Made by a program: the position numbers and the translations under genes. This document shows, one piece after another, positions 8,701 to 18,702 of a DNA stretch of 64,000 nucleotides. Numbering within the stretch: the first letter of the stretch is position 1; each line of letters begins with the position of its first letter. The notes under the pieces are model-generated. The model did not search any database, was not told the origin of the DNA, and saw only the letters and a list, made by a program, of their open reading frames with translations. The DNA is taken from NCBI RefSeq assembly GCF_030162935.1, contig NZ_JASAUZ010000045.1, positions 218,053 to 282,052 on the forward strand, given 5' to 3'. The stretch comes from Comamonas halotolerans. Lineage in GTDB: Bacteria > Pseudomonadota > Gammaproteobacteria > Burkholderiales > Burkholderiaceae_C.

Positions 8701-10599
8701 ATGTGTGGCATCGTCGGCGCAGTTTCCACGCGCAACATCGTTCCTTTGCTGGTGCAAGGTTTGCAGCGCCTGGAATACCGTGGTTATGACTCTTGTGGTG
8801 TGGCTGTGCACCGCATGGTGACTGGCACACCGATCAGTCAGGGCTTGCAGCGTGCACGCAGCACATCGCGCGTGTCTGAATTGCTGGAGCAGGTGCAGCA
8901 GGATGACTTGCAAGGTCTCACCGGTATTGCACACACACGCTGGGCGACGCACGGAGAACCTGCGGTACGCAATGCCCATCCGCATTTCAGCTACGGCCCC
9001 GGCGAAACTGTCGATAGTGGCAAGCCAGCCCGTGTTGCACTGGTGCACAACGGCATCATCGAAAATTACGAGCAACTGCGTGCGGATCTGCAAACCAAGG
9101 GCTATGTGTTTGCCAGCCAGACAGACACGGAAGTCATTTGCCATTTGGTCGACAGCCACTACAACGGCGACTTGTTTGAAGCCGTCAAGGCTGCGCGCGC
9201 ACAGCTGCATGGTGCCTATGCCATCGCTGTGATGCACCGCGATGAACCGCACCGTGTAGTTGGTGCCCGCGCCGGATCTCCCATGGTCCTGGGTGTTGGT
9301 CAAGACAATAGCGAATTCTTCCTGGCTTCGGATGCCATGGCTGTGGCTGGCGTGACTGACCAAATCGTGTATCTGGAAGAGGGGGATCTGGTTGATTTGC
9401 AGCCAGGTCGTTACTGGATTGCAGACAAGAGTGGCCATGCGGTGCTGCCAGAGCAGCGCCCCGTCAAAACCGTGCATGCGCACAGTGGTGCGGTGGAGTT
9501 GGGCCCCTATCGTCACTACATGCAAAAAGAGATTTTTGAGCAGCCACGTGCGATTGGCGACACGCTGGAAGGCATTGTCCATATCGCTCCCGAGCTGTTT
9601 GACGGCGCTGATGGCACAGCGGCATGGCGCGTTTTCAAGGAAATCGACAATGTGCTGATCCTGGCTTGTGGCACCAGCTACTACAGCGGTTGCACGGCCA
9701 AGTACTGGATGGAGTCCATCGCTGGCATTCCTTGCAACGTGGAAGTTGCCAGCGAATACCGCTATCGCACCAGCGTTCCCAATCCCAAGACATTGGTGGT
9801 CACCATCAGTCAGTCAGGCGAAACGGCGGACACGCTGGCCGCGCTGCGTCATGCGCAAAGCCTGGGCATGACCAACACCTTGACCATCTGCAATGTAGCC
9901 ACCAGTGCCATGGTGCGCGAATGCAAGCTGGCCTACATCACCCGCGCAGGCGTGGAAATCGGCGTGGCCTCCACCAAGGCGTTCACGACGCAACTGGCAG
10001 GTCTGTTCCTGCTGACACTGGCTTTGGCACAGTCCAAGGGCAAGCTCTCGGAACAACAGGAGCAGGAGTACCTGACCGCCATGCGCCACCTGCCTGTGGC
10101 ACTGCAATCGGTGCTGGCGCTGGAGCCTCAAGTGGTGAGCTGGGCGGAGAACTTTGCCAAGCACCAGAACGCATTGTTTCTGGGGCGTGGCATGCACTAT
10201 CCAATTGCCCTGGAAGGTGCACTCAAGCTCAAAGAGATCACCTACATCCACGCAGAAGCCTACCCTGCGGGTGAGCTCAAGCATGGACCGCTGGCCCTGG
10301 TGGACAACACCATGCCAGTGGTGACCGTCGCCCCCAACGATGAATTGCTGGAAAAGCTCAAGAGCAATATGCAGGAAGTGCGCGCACGTGGTGGCGTGCT
10401 GTACATCCTGGCAGACGCCAAGACAAACATCGAAAATGCAGAAGGCATGCATGTGATCCGCATGCCAGAAAACTACGGTGCCCTCAGCCCCATCTTGCAC
10501 GTAGTTCCACTGCAATTGCTCTCTTATCACACGGCAGTTGCGCGTGGCACTGACGTGGATAAGCCACGTAATCTGGCGAAGTCGGTGACGGTGGAGTAA
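8701..10599 (+). CDS. glmS: Glutamine--fructose-6-phosphate aminotransferase
   Basis: Makes glucosamine-6-phosphate from fructose-6-P and glutamine. The start at 8701 is fixed by the N-terminal nucleophile: MCGIVGAV places Cys at position 2, exposed once Met is removed. The upstream in-frame ATG (8653) would bury it. The glutaminase class-II domain (residues 1 to about 230, with HTRWATHG) is followed by two SIS domains ([24 protein letters not shown]) and a C-terminal KSVTVE. 632 residues. No glmS ribozyme is expected in this phylum and none is seen. Confidence 0.97.
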   Translation: MCGIVGAVSTRNIVPLLVQGLQRLEYRGYDSCGVAVHRMVTGTPISQGLQRARSTSRVSELLEQVQQDDLQGLTGIAHTRWATHGEPAVRNAHPHFSYGPGETVDSGKPARVALVHNGIIENYEQLRADLQTKGYVFASQTDTEVICHLVDSHYNGDLFEAVKAARAQLHGAYAIAVMHRDEPHRVVGARAGSPMVLGVGQDNSEFFLASDAMAVAGVTDQIVYLEEGDLVDLQPGRYWIADKSGHAVLPEQRPVKTVHAHSGAVELGPYRHYMQKEIFEQPRAIGDTLEGIVHIAPELFDGADGTAAWRVFKEIDNVLILACGTSYYSGCTAKYWMESIAGIPCNVEVASEYRYRTSVPNPKTLVVTISQSGETADTLAALRHAQSLGMTNTLTICNVATSAMVRECKLAYITRAGVEIGVASTKAFTTQLAGLFLLTLALAQSKGKLSEQQEQEYLTAMRHLPVALQSVLALEPQVVSWAENFAKHQNALFLGRGMHYPIALEGALKLKEITYIHAEAYPAGELKHGPLALVDNTMPVVTVAPNDELLEKLKSNMQEVRARGGVLYILADAKTNIENAEGMHVIRMPENYGALSPILHVVPLQLLSYHTAVARGTDVDKPRNLAKSVTVE

Positions 10600-10624
10600 A
10601 TCGCCGTTTTAAGTCCTCGATTGT

Positions 10625-10730
10625 TATTCTGGATAATTAAAGTCGTAAACTCGCAATTAAAGTCGTAAACCCCACACTAGCATTCATGCAGGTTTTGGGG
10701 TGAGGGTTTGTAACTGCAAAGTCGTAAACT
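10625..10730. repeat. Multi-copy terminal-type repeats (core AAAGTCGTAAAC), left set
   Basis: Three direct copies of AAAGTCGTAAAC start at 10639, 10659 and 10718. The first two extend to 16 identical bases (AATTAAAGTCGTAAAC at 10635-10650 and 10655-10670). The outermost copy extends outward to 10625. The same core occurs twice in inverted orientation at 22798-22891 and, as far as I can see, nowhere else in the window. Repeated short motifs at an edge are typical of transposase-binding ends of IS21-, Tn7- or Tn5053-type elements. The set begins 26 bp after the glmS stop. No transposase matching such ends is present. Confidence 0.6.
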
Positions 10731-10800
10731 GAGAAACATCTGAGCGATTTTTCTTACAGTATCTTAATGTCGAGCTTTCCAACATTGCTTTGAATGCTAT

Positions 10801-10829
10801 GAAAAAGGCGCTCCTTTGGAGCGCTTTTT
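10801..10829 (+). terminator. Hairpin with flanking A and T runs, probable bidirectional terminator
   Basis: GCGCTCC/GGAGCGC stem with TTT loop (10808-10824), preceded by AAAAA and followed by TTTTT. It lies about 200 bp after glmS, beyond the left repeat set, so it may have terminated glmS before the repeats were inserted, or belong to the insert. Confidence 0.75.
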
Positions 10830-10845
10830 GTTTTGGCGGCTAGTT

Positions 10846-10970
10846 GGAGCCGCTAATACTACCCAGCAAACCGAAGGTTTGCGATTGAGACGAGGCGCGA
10901 AGCCGCAGGCAGTACTGGCGTACGACAAGGCGAAGCGACGACGTATCAATGGTTGTGTTAGTGCGTCTTA
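10846..10970. repeat. 125-bp dispersed repeat, copy A
   Basis: Aligns without gaps to 17421-17545. Shared core segments include GCGATTGAGACGAGGCGCG, AAGCCGCAGG and ACGACGTATCAA. The edges form an imperfect inverted pair (CTAATACTACC near the left and GGTTGTGTTAG near the right), so the unit could fold as one long hairpin. Copies A and B are in the same orientation. It resembles an intergenic REP- or MITE-like element; no coding role is seen. Confidence 0.75.
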
Positions 10971-11019
10971 GTCTGTGTGCCCTGCACAAGGCCCCAAAAT
11001 TCCTTGGTTGTATGTGTTG

Positions 11020-11555
11020 GGCGTTGTTGCATAAATCAACCTGCCGCAAGCTGTAGGCTTGCGACATGAGTCAGTCATCTAAGCCTCGCTACCGCACCAT
11101 CAACTGGAAACAGTAAAACGCTTGCCTAAGGATGAGAACTTAGAGAGTGTCATAGGTGATGGAGCTTACGACACCAAGCAAGTCTATGAAGCGTTCATCA
11201 GGCATGGAGCTATCCCAATCATTCCTCCACGCAAGAATGCTCTAATTCGGAGGGGAAGAGTCTTTGAGCAGCGCAATTCGGCCATTACTGCATGCAGGCG
11301 GTTAGGGCGCAGTATCTGGAAGCGCTGGATTGGCTATCACAGGCGAAGCTTGGTGGAAACCAAGAAGCACTGCATCAAGCGACTGGGCGAGCGTGTGATG
11401 TCTCGCACCGTTGAGCGGCAAGTGAACGAGCTGCACATACGAGCAGCAATATTGAATCGGTTTACAGAGCTAGGCCGTCCTCAGACGGAGGCCGTGGCAT
11501 AGCCACGGCTGGGTTTGGGGAAGCTTGTCCTGAAATTGATTTATGCAACAACGCC
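11020..11555 (+). mobile_element. Internally deleted IS5-family insertion sequence
   Basis: Bounded by perfect 20-bp terminal inverted repeats, GGCGTTGTTGCATAAATCAA at 11020-11039 and its complement at 11536-11555. It is 536 bp long, roughly half a normal IS5-group element. It contains the first 16 codons and the C-terminal part of a transposase. No clear target duplication is seen (left flank TATGTGTTG, right flank TCTAATTGG), suggesting rearrangement after insertion. Its right end lies 1 bp from the stop codon of the Bug receptor gene. Confidence 0.92.
11067..11502 (+). pseudogene. IS5-family transposase remnant
   Basis: An intact start (MSQSSKPRYRTINWKQ) reaches TAA after 16 codons. About 130 C-terminal residues then continue in another frame from near 11110. 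The C-terminal part keeps the second catalytic Asp (GDGAYDTK) and the diagnostic Y(2)R(3)E(6)K motif (YHRRSLVETKKHCIK). The first catalytic Asp region is missing, so the protein cannot be active, although the ends could still be moved by a full-length relative. Confidence 0.9.
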
Positions 11556-11556
11556 T

Positions 11557-12594
11557 CTAATTGGTTAGGTCAGCTATCTTCGTAGCGTGTTGGTAATTGC
11601 GCTTTTCTGCATGCAAGAAGGCCATGAAATCTGTGCGCTCTTGGTATGCGATGCTGAATCCCATGTCTTCTAGCTTATGGACCAGTGCCGGGTCTTGGAG
11701 TAGGTCTTCAACTACCTGAGACCAAAAAGTGGCGAGTTCGGCCGGAGTGCCCTGGGGGAGGAACAGGCCCTGCCAGTAAAGAGGATGGAATCCTTTGAGC
11801 CCCAGTTCTTGCAGTGTGGGGACGTTGGGCAGCAGATGCGAGCGTTGACCGGATGCAATCGCAAGAGGGCGTAGTTTTTCGTTGTGGATATGGGACGCAA
11901 TCGGCGCAATGCCAGCGAAAAGCAGATCCACTTGTTGGGCCAATAGGCTGGCGGTAGCGCTTGCACCGCCGCTGTAGGGCACATGTATGAGTTCTACGCC
12001 CAGTGAATGCTTGAAAATTTCTCCGGCCAGATGGTGTGAACTGCCTATGCCGGATGAGGCAAAGCTGATGCCTTTTGGGTTGTTGTGAGCTGCTTGGCGA
12101 ATGTCTGTAACTTGCTGAATCTGTGATTCTTGATTGGTGACCAGAACGATAGGCATTTCGCTGATGCGGGCGACCGGAACCAACTGGTCTACGCCATTGC
12201 GTCGCAGCGAAGGGTTGAAGAGCTGGTTGATGAATATTTCTGCTGGCGATGCCAACAGCAAGGTGTTGCCATCTGTACGGGATTTGGTCACATAGGCGGC
12301 GGCAATCGCGCCACCAGCACCCACCTTGTTTTCCACGTAGACCGGTCGCTGTAGCTTCTCAGAAAGCTGGGTAGCAATGGCTCTGGCAATGATGTCCATG
12401 GCCCCGCCAGCCCCAAAGCCCACTACTAATTTGACAGGTTTAGTGGAACTTGTTGCTATGGCCGGTGAGGCGCAGGTGACGCCGTAGACTAGTAGTATGG
12501 CAACGAGGATTCTGAGCAGGGTAATCAGAATCACCAGCAACCTAGAAAAGGGTTGTGCCGCTGATACAGTTGCGCTGGCATTGAACGGGTTCAT
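11557..12594 (-). CDS. Bug-type (TctC family) periplasmic solute-binding receptor
   Basis: 345 residues. A long N-terminal hydrophobic signal (about residues 18-45) is followed by the Bug hallmarks KLVVGFGAGGAMDIIARAI, the loop VENKVGAGGAI, and later VPYSGGASA and PNVPTLQELGLKGF. Such proteins bind carboxylates and dock to TctAB-type permeases, but no permease gene is present. The stop codon is directly next to the IS5 remnant, so the last residues may have been altered by that insertion. It ends the cysQ-side minus-strand run and may be co-transcribed with cysQ (36-bp gap). Confidence 0.9.
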   Translation of the reverse strand: MNPFNASATVSAAQPFSRLLVILITLLRILVAILLVYGVTCASPAIATSSTKPVKLVVGFGAGGAMDIIARAIATQLSEKLQRPVYVENKVGAGGAIAAAYVTKSRTDGNTLLLASPAEIFINQLFNPSLRRNGVDQLVPVARISEMPIVLVTNQESQIQQVTDIRQAAHNNPKGISFASSGIGSSHHLAGEIFKHSLGVELIHVPYSGGASATASLLAQQVDLLFAGIAPIASHIHNEKLRPLAIASGQRSHLLPNVPTLQELGLKGFHPLYWQGLFLPQGTPAELATFWSQVVEDLLQDPALVHKLEDMGFSIAYQERTDFMAFLHAEKRNYQHATKIADLTN

Positions 12595-12630
12595 GGAATC
12601 GGGGCGTCAAGCTGATGCTGATCCTGCTAC

Positions 12631-13410
12631 TTAAGCGTATTGCTGAGAGCAGGCGTAGAAGTGAGGGTTGCTCAAGTCTGATTTTCCGTAACGCAGCACA
12701 TCTCCATCCAGTGTGCGAATCTGGCCACCTGCGGCGGCCAGCACGGCGTGGCCGGCGGCGATATCCCATTCCATGGTGCGGCCAAGGCGAGGGTAAATGT
12801 CGGCTTCTCCAGCGGCGACGAGGCAAATTTTGAGGGAGGAGCCTGCGCTTTTGATGGAGCGTACTAGACGACCTTGAAGAAACTGATCCAGAGCCTGGTT
12901 GTCACCGTGTGAGCGGCTAGCTACGACATCCAGTCCATCTGTAGGAATATCCCGGCATGTGACGGGCTGGCGCTGGCCGTTGAATTCCATCCATGCTCCC
13001 GAACCTTGCGCACCGGCATACATTCGGTCCAGTGCTGGGGCATAGACGACGCCGAGGATGGGGTGACCATCTTCAATGAGTGCAATGTTGACTGTGAATT
13101 CGCCGTTGCGCTGGATGAATTCTTTGGTACCGTCCAATGGGTCTACGAGCCAAAAACGTTTGTTGGTTTTGGGGATGTGGCCATTCGCCGCAGCTTCTTC
13201 TGAAACGATGGGAGTTTGTGGTTCGAGTGCTCGAAGGCACGTCAGTATGAGTTGCTCTGCTTGCTCGTCTGCTTGGGTCACAGGGGAGGCATCTTCTTTG
13301 CTGCGCATTCCAAAATCGGACTGATAAATTTCCATGATCAAGGCACCGGCTTCGCGGGCAATTGTCATGACGCTTTCCAGCAGTGTGTTCTGGTTTTGGG
13401 GGTGGCTCAC
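12631..13410 (-). CDS. cysQ: 3'(2'),5'-bisphosphate nucleotidase
   Basis: Inositol-monophosphatase-fold enzyme that hydrolyses PAP to AMP; PAP is the inhibitory by-product of sulfotransferases and PAPS reductase. Motifs include DPLDGTKEF and EWDIAAGHAVLAAAGG, the paired metal- and substrate-binding signatures. I place the start at GTG 13410, because AAGGAG lies 6 nt upstream of it; the ATG at 13425 overlaps that ribosome site. 259 residues. It is divergent from the cysD/cysNC transcription unit. With a sulfotransferase 5 kb away, its likely job here is PAP disposal. Confidence 0.93.
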   Translation of the reverse strand: MSHPQNQNTLLESVMTIAREAGALIMEIYQSDFGMRSKEDASPVTQADEQAEQLILTCLRALEPQTPIVSEEAAANGHIPKTNKRFWLVDPLDGTKEFIQRNGEFTVNIALIEDGHPILGVVYAPALDRMYAGAQGSGAWMEFNGQRQPVTCRDIPTDGLDVVASRSHGDNQALDQFLQGRLVRSIKSAGSSLKICLVAAGEADIYPRLGRTMEWDIAAGHAVLAAAGGQIRTLDGDVLRYGKSDLSNPHFYACSQQYA

Positions 13411-13534
13411 AAAAATCTCCTTCATTTCTGCTGTCTGTGGTCCATTTGGTCTATGCGCCTACGGCGAGATGGTTGGACAGTAAATGCATTCAGGTATTCA
13501 TCACCTAGCAAGTGAATGTTTAATAGGAGTGCAT

Positions 13535-15448
13535 ATGTCCATCGGCAGAAATCTCAGCATTGAGAAAATCAATCAACTGCGTGTGGATGCAGTCAAGTTA
13601 CGTCTACAGGGAAAGACGCTGAAACAGATCAGCCAAGCCACGCAGTTGTCGGCACCCACCATCATTGCGGCGCACAAAGCGTGGATGAAAGGGGGCTGGC
13701 CGGCAGTCGCTATCCGTGAGCGTGGACGCAGGGTGGGAGAGGGGCGCACCTTGTCTGCCGTGCAGGAGCAGGATATTTACGTGCAGCTGGTGAGTACACA
13801 GCCGGCTGATCATGGGTTGCCGTTTCTGTTGTGGCAGTTGGATGCAATGCAGCAGCTGATTCAGCAGCGTCTCGGGATGGTTTTGCCAGAGCGCACCACT
13901 GCACAGTATTTGCAGCGCTGGAATTTGAGTGCGGATCGCCCCGTCAAGCGCATGAAAGATGCGTCAAGTGCTGCACAACGCTGGTATGCCAGTACCTACA
14001 AAGATATCTGTGAGCAAGCCCTCAAAGAGGGGGCGCACATCATGTGGATTGATGACTTTGGCGCACACAACAATTGCCCAGGGAGATTGCGCCATGGCAT
14101 TTTGCGTGCAGTCAATAACCGCGGGACTGTGCTGTGGCAGCCCTATGAGGGAAGCCTGCGGGCGATGCATTTAGAAGATTTTTTCGACAGGCTGGGGCGT
14201 TCCGCTGAACGCAAGATTTTTGCGTTGCTCCCGGCCATGCAATGGCAGCGTGCTGCGACATTTTCTTCGCTGACGTGTGACAGGTGGGACAAGTTGCGCC
14301 TGTTTCACTTACCTGCTGAAAACAAAATGGCCAGTCTGAAAAGGTCCCTAGAACAACAAGCAGCACAGCAAGGCAGGGGCAAGATAAAAAGTCAAAAAAA
14401 AATCTCCGAACAAACCCTGGTGTCGCAGGCGTTGCCACCTATGGCGAGCATGACGCAGGTGCTTCTAAAACATCAAATCGCTCAAAAAATTGAAGAAGGC
14501 GACTTCTACAGTGCAAGGCCTCAGAAACAGAAAACCAAGGAGAAATCTGTGCTGCTTACGCATTTGCAACGGTTAGAAGCCGAGAGCATTCATGCCATGC
14601 GCGAAGTGGTTGCCGAAGCCGACAACCCTGTCATGTTGTATTCGATTGGCAAGGACAGTGCGGTCATGCTGCACTTGGCCATGAAGGCGTTTTATCCTGC
14701 CAAGCCACCCTTTCCATTGCTGCACGTGGACACCACCTGGAAATTCCAGGAAATGTATCGCTTCCGCGATCAGATGGCTGCCAAGCTGGGTATGGATTTG
14801 CTGGTGCATATCAACCCAGATGGCGTAGAAATGGGTATCAACCCATTTAAGCACGGCTCGCAAACGCACACCGACATTATGAAGACCGAAGGCCTGAAGC
14901 AGGCCTTGGACAAGTATCGCTTCGATGCAGCCTTTGGCGGTGCCCGCCGCGACGAAGAAAAGTCGCGTGCCAAAGAGCGTATTTTTTCGTTCCGTTCGGA
15001 TCAGCATCGTTGGGATCCGAAGAACCAGCGCCCAGAGCTTTGGAGTCTCTACAACACACGCAAGAACAAAGGTGAGTCGATCCGCGTGTTTCCTCTGTCT
15101 AACTGGACAGAGCTGGACATCTGGCAATACATCTATTTGGAAAATATTCCAATCGTTCCTTTGTATTTCTCAGCACCTCGTCCGGTGGTTGAGCGCGATG
15201 GTACGTTGCTAATGGTGGATGACGATCGGATGCCACTGAGGAGTGGTGAAGTACCCATGATTCGCAATGTGCGCTTCCGTACTTTGGGCTGCTATCCACT
15301 GACCGGTGCTGTGGAGTCTGATGCCAATACGCTGCCACAGATCATTCAGGAAATGCTGTTGACGCGCACTTCCGAGCGACAAGGTCGCATGATTGATCAC
15401 GACTCGGCAGCATCTATGGAGAAGAAGAAACAAGAGGGGTATTTCTAA
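13535..15448 (+). CDS. Degenerate IS630-type transposase domain reading in frame into CysD
   Basis: Open frame of 637 codons from an ATG with AGGAG 5 nt upstream. Residues 1 to about 300 resemble IS630/winged-HTH transposases: an N-terminal HTH ([18 protein letters not shown], about residues 23-40), a conserved-looking [16 protein letters not shown] segment, then a reduced DDE core ([12 protein letters not shown]). The later catalytic Asp and Glu contexts are not recognisable, so transposition activity is unlikely. A basic linker ([19 protein letters not shown]) joins it directly to complete CysD with no stop codon. It is either a true fusion (DNA-binding domain plus ATP sulfurylase) or an upstream gene that lost its stop, with cysD starting internally at 14549. 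The base composition of the first 1 kb looks more AT-rich than cysD. Confidence 0.65.
   Translation: MSIGRNLSIEKINQLRVDAVKLRLQGKTLKQISQATQLSAPTIIAAHKAWMKGGWPAVAIRERGRRVGEGRTLSAVQEQDIYVQLVSTQPADHGLPFLLWQLDAMQQLIQQRLGMVLPERTTAQYLQRWNLSADRPVKRMKDASSAAQRWYASTYKDICEQALKEGAHIMWIDDFGAHNNCPGRLRHGILRAVNNRGTVLWQPYEGSLRAMHLEDFFDRLGRSAERKIFALLPAMQWQRAATFSSLTCDRWDKLRLFHLPAENKMASLKRSLEQQAAQQGRGKIKSQKKISEQTLVSQALPPMASMTQVLLKHQIAQKIEEGDFYSARPQKQKTKEKSVLLTHLQRLEAESIHAMREVVAEADNPVMLYSIGKDSAVMLHLAMKAFYPAKPPFPLLHVDTTWKFQEMYRFRDQMAAKLGMDLLVHINPDGVEMGINPFKHGSQTHTDIMKTEGLKQALDKYRFDAAFGGARRDEEKSRAKERIFSFRSDQHRWDPKNQRPELWSLYNTRKNKGESIRVFPLSNWTELDIWQYIYLENIPIVPLYFSAPRPVVERDGTLLMVDDDRMPLRSGEVPMIRNVRFRTLGCYPLTGAVESDANTLPQIIQEMLLTRTSERQGRMIDHDSAASMEKKKQEGYF
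14537..14551 (+). promoter_or_regulatory. Internal ribosome-binding site and GTG start of cysD
   Basis: AAGGAG at 14537-14542, 6-nt spacer, GTG at 14549-14551, all inside the larger open frame. The resulting protein begins [19 protein letters not shown], where CysD proteins normally begin, which argues that free CysD is made. Confidence 0.8.
14549..15448 (+). CDS. cysD: Sulfate adenylyltransferase subunit 2
   Basis: Small subunit of ATP sulfurylase; makes adenosine 5'-phosphosulfate from ATP and sulfate together with the CysN GTPase. 299 residues from the internal GTG (E. coli CysD has 302). The PP-loop motif is [12 protein letters not shown], near residues 31-42, with conserved [18 protein letters not shown] and [18 protein letters not shown]. 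Its TAA overlaps the ATG of cysNC by one base (TAATG), so translation is coupled. No cysH, cysI or cysG is nearby. Confidence 0.95.
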   Translation: MLLTHLQRLEAESIHAMREVVAEADNPVMLYSIGKDSAVMLHLAMKAFYPAKPPFPLLHVDTTWKFQEMYRFRDQMAAKLGMDLLVHINPDGVEMGINPFKHGSQTHTDIMKTEGLKQALDKYRFDAAFGGARRDEEKSRAKERIFSFRSDQHRWDPKNQRPELWSLYNTRKNKGESIRVFPLSNWTELDIWQYIYLENIPIVPLYFSAPRPVVERDGTLLMVDDDRMPLRSGEVPMIRNVRFRTLGCYPLTGAVESDANTLPQIIQEMLLTRTSERQGRMIDHDSAASMEKKKQEGYF

Positions 15449-17361
15449 TGGCACACGTATCTGATCTGATTTCCGAAGATATCGAGAAATATCTGAAGAC
15501 ACACGAGCAAAAAAGCCTGTTGCGCTTCATTACCTGTGGCAGTGTGGATGATGGCAAGAGTACATTGATTGGCCGCTTGCTGTATGAATCCAAGATGCTT
15601 TTTGAAGACCAGATGGATGCGCTGGTCGTAGACTCTAAAAAGGTCGGTACTCAAGGCGGTGACCTGGACTTTGCACTGCTGGTGGATGGCTTGGCTGCAG
15701 AGCGCGAACAAGGCATCACGATTGATGTGGCTTACCGCTTCTTCTCGACAGACCAGCGCAAGTTCATCGTGGCTGATACGCCGGGTCATGAGCAGTACAC
15801 CCGCAATATGGTCACTGGTGCATCGACAGCAGATGTGGCGGTCGTCATGATTGATGCACGCCGTGGCGTGCTCACCCAATCCAAGCGCCACAGCTACTTG
15901 GCTTCGCTCATTGGCATTCGCAAGATTGTGCTGGCCGTCAATAAGATGGACTTAATGGACTACTCCGAGAAGGTCTACAACGACATCGCTGCCGACTATC
16001 GCGAGTTCGCCAAAAAGATCGGTCTGGAGGACATCACTGCGATTCCGATGTCTGCTTTGCGCGGTGAAAACATCACCGAGCGCAGCGAGCACATGCCTTG
16101 GTACCACGGCACGACTTTGATGGGTTATCTGGAAACGGTGGAGGTCGATGAGGCTCGTCAGCAGCGACTGCCGTTCCGCATGCCTGTTCAGTGGGTCAAC
16201 CGCCCCAACTTGGATTTCCGTGGTTTTGCAGGCCGTATTGCAGGTGGCAAAGTGCACCCCGGCAATGAAGTCCGTATTTTGCCTAGCGGCCGTGTTACCA
16301 AGGTGGCCCGAATCGTCACGCAAGATGGGGACTTGCAGCAGGCGGTGGCAGGTCAATCCGTTACTCTGACATTGACGGACGAGGTGGACTGCAGCCGAGG
16401 CGATGTGATTGCTTTGGCTAACTCGCCTGCGGACGTGGCTGACCAATTCCAAGTCACACTGATCTGGATGCATGAGCAGCCTATGTTGGGTGGCCGCCCT
16501 TATCTGCTGAAAATCGGAGGCAAGATTATTCCGGTCACGTTTGCTGCGCCAAAGTACAAAATCAATGTGAATACGTTGGAGCACTTGGCGGCGAAGGAAT
16601 TGGCACTCAATGAGATTGGTGTCTGCAATATGTCTGCCAGCCAGCCAGTTCCTTTCGACTCTTATCAAGACAATCGCGAAACGGGCAGCTTCATTCTGAT
16701 TGATCGTCTCAGCAATGCGACGGTGGGCGCTGGTTTGATTGACTTTGCGCTGCGTCGATCGGACAACATTCACATGCAACATGTGGATGTCGATAAAAAA
16801 GCACGTGCTGAATGCCTTGGTCAAAAGCCTGCTCTGTTGTGGTTCACAGGCCTGTCAGGCGCTGGTAAATCGACCATTGCCAATTTGCTCGAAAAACGCC
16901 TGTACACGCTGCGTCGTCACACCTATTTGCTGGATGGTGACAACGTGCGTCATGGCTTAAATAGAGATTTGGGCTTTACGGATGCTGACCGTGTGGAAAA
17001 CATTAGACGTGTTGCAGAAGTGGGCAAGCTGTTTGTGGATGCAGGTTTGATCACCATCACCGCGTTTATTTCTCCGTTCCAAGCAGAGCGAGACATGGCT
17101 CGTAAGCTGGTCAATGAAGGCGAGTTTCTAGAAATTTTTATCGATACTCCGCTGAGCATTGCTGAAGAGCGCGATCCGAAGGGTTTGTATAAGAAGGTTC
17201 GACGCGGTGAACTCAAGAACTTCACTGGTATTGATTCTCCGTTCGAAGTGCCCACGCAACCTGATATTCATATTTCGACCACAAATATGACTGCAGAACA
17301 AGCGGTGGACAAGATCATTGCCGAGCTAACTGCTCGCGGCATCATCGGTGTGAGCGGGTAA
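15448..17361 (+). CDS. cysNC: Bifunctional sulfate adenylyltransferase subunit 1 / APS kinase (CysN-CysC fusion)
   Basis: 637 residues. The N-terminal CysN GTPase has G1 GSVDDGKST (31-39), G3 [12 protein letters not shown] and G4 NKMD, and EF-Tu-like domains follow to about residue 445. The C-terminal APS kinase has P-loop GLSGAGKST at 468-476, then [10 protein letters not shown] and the late signature GIDSPFE. Both halves look complete, so the protein with CysD makes PAPS from sulfate. The same architecture is known as NodQ, which feeds the NodH sulfotransferase. The next sulfotransferase is only 1.3 kb away. A dispersed repeat follows at 17421. Confidence 0.96.
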   Translation: MAHVSDLISEDIEKYLKTHEQKSLLRFITCGSVDDGKSTLIGRLLYESKMLFEDQMDALVVDSKKVGTQGGDLDFALLVDGLAAEREQGITIDVAYRFFSTDQRKFIVADTPGHEQYTRNMVTGASTADVAVVMIDARRGVLTQSKRHSYLASLIGIRKIVLAVNKMDLMDYSEKVYNDIAADYREFAKKIGLEDITAIPMSALRGENITERSEHMPWYHGTTLMGYLETVEVDEARQQRLPFRMPVQWVNRPNLDFRGFAGRIAGGKVHPGNEVRILPSGRVTKVARIVTQDGDLQQAVAGQSVTLTLTDEVDCSRGDVIALANSPADVADQFQVTLIWMHEQPMLGGRPYLLKIGGKIIPVTFAAPKYKINVNTLEHLAAKELALNEIGVCNMSASQPVPFDSYQDNRETGSFILIDRLSNATVGAGLIDFALRRSDNIHMQHVDVDKKARAECLGQKPALLWFTGLSGAGKSTIANLLEKRLYTLRRHTYLLDGDNVRHGLNRDLGFTDADRVENIRRVAEVGKLFVDAGLITITAFISPFQAERDMARKLVNEGEFLEIFIDTPLSIAEERDPKGLYKKVRRGELKNFTGIDSPFEVPTQPDIHISTTNMTAEQAVDKIIAELTARGIIGVSG

Positions 17362-17420
17362 GCACTCTCCAACAGCGTGCGCGTCGCATCTTTCAAGAGC
17401 GGCGCGCTGGTTTCTCTCTT

Positions 17421-17546
17421 AGAGCCGCGAACACCAACCACCAAATCGAAGTTTTGCGATTGAGACGAGGCGCGAAGCCGCAGGAAGTACTGACGTACGG
17501 CAAGGCAAAGCAACGACGTATCAAGGGTGGTGTTAACGGGGCTTAA
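17421..17546. repeat. 125-bp dispersed repeat, copy B
   Basis: Direct repeat of 10846-10970, ungapped, with the same core (GCGATTGAGACGAGGCGCG; ACGACGTATCAA). The edges form an imperfect inverted pair (AACACCAACCACC / GGGTGGTGTT). It lies in the 230-bp gap between cysNC and the DUF1214 gene and could act as a transcript-level hairpin. The two copies bracket a 6.5-kb segment (IS remnant, Bug, cysQ, cysD, cysNC). Confidence 0.75.
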
Positions 17547-17592
17547 TGCCTGTGAGCAAGCTAGTCGCAGGCTCTTATCAAAGAGTCAGAAC

Positions 17593-18702
17593 ATGGAACA
17601 TCAAGAGATCAATGAAAAGCTACTTACTGGAGAAGTTTGGGCAGAATTTTGCGATCACCTCAAGCGCTGCGGCGAGCAGATTCTGCGTCTGGAGACACCA
17701 GCAGACCCGGCTATTCGTGCCGAAGGATTTCGCTACCTGAGCAGGCTGCTGCGTATTGCACTCGAAATGCATGTGGAGTTTGCCGATCCGGAATTCCCCA
17801 GCTTCTTCAAAACCTCGCATGAGACTGCCAAGATCGGTGCAGACAATCCCGATAACATTTATGAGTACGCGCGTCTTCGAGGAGAACTGACTTACCGTAT
17901 CTACGGCAATCGCGGTACGGTGTCCTATTTGAGTATCAGTACCCAAAAGGGTGGCTATGAGACGGACGGGAAGATGACCGTCACAGGATTTATCGATGCC
18001 TCCAAACTGAAGACAGATGCCCATGGCAACTTTGAGCTGATCCTCAGCAAGGAACCACAGCCCGGTAACTGGTTGCCCATGGAAGAGGCCTCTGTATCCG
18101 TGCTGGTGCGGCAGACATTTATGGATCGAAAAACGGAAGTGCCTGCCAAGTTGACGATTGAGCGTGTTGGCACCCAAGACAAGCCAGGTCCGCTCGATCC
18201 TGTGAAGTTTGTGCAGGCATTGCAGCGTGCTTCCAGCTTTGTCGAAAGCACCTCCAGAATATTCGCAGACTGGGCACAAAGCTATCTGCCCCATAGCAAT
18301 GAATTGCCACCGGCTGATCAAGCGCACTGCCAAGCAGCGGGTGGTGATCCCAACATCTACTACTACCACTCGCATTGGTCGCTCAAGGAAGATGAGGCGT
18401 TGATCATCCATGTCGACAAAGTTCCGGATTGCTCTTTCTGGAATCTGCAAATCAACAACTACTGGATGGAATCGCTGGATTACCGCTATCACCAGATTTG
18501 CATTAACAAGCATCAGGCGGTCTATGACGCGAATGGGGGCGTAACGCTGGTGCTAAGCGAGCGCGACCCCGGGGTCCCCAACTGGCTGCAAACCGCCGGT
18601 GTGCGCCAAGGCACCATGTGCCTGCGATGGGTTGGTGCCAAAGACCAGTGTCACCCCACTACGAAGCTGATTTCTATTGAACAACTGGCTGAAACCGTAT
18701 GA
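17593..18702 (+). CDS. DUF1214-domain protein coupled to the sulfotransferase
   Basis: 369 residues from the ATG at 17593. The in-frame ORF extends upstream into the repeat, but the ATG at 17593 opens an unbroken conserved-looking protein. The C-terminal third has DUF1214 features (HWSLKEDEALIIHV, FWNLQINNYWMESLDY, and the closing GTMCLRWV). No cofactor motif or signal peptide is seen; biochemical activity is unknown to me. Its TGA overlaps the ATG of the sulfotransferase (ATGA), so the two are translationally coupled and probably act on the same compound. Confidence 0.8.
   Translation: MEHQEINEKLLTGEVWAEFCDHLKRCGEQILRLETPADPAIRAEGFRYLSRLLRIALEMHVEFADPEFPSFFKTSHETAKIGADNPDNIYEYARLRGELTYRIYGNRGTVSYLSISTQKGGYETDGKMTVTGFIDASKLKTDAHGNFELILSKEPQPGNWLPMEEASVSVLVRQTFMDRKTEVPAKLTIERVGTQDKPGPLDPVKFVQALQRASSFVESTSRIFADWAQSYLPHSNELPPADQAHCQAAGGDPNIYYYHSHWSLKEDEALIIHVDKVPDCSFWNLQINNYWMESLDYRYHQICINKHQAVYDANGGVTLVLSERDPGVPNWLQTAGVRQGTMCLRWVGAKDQCHPTTKLISIEQLAETV

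Noticed and set aside
10625..10730. CRISPR array
   Set aside because: Only three short copies with spacings of 20 and 59 bp and no spacer-repeat regularity; terminal transposon repeats fit better.
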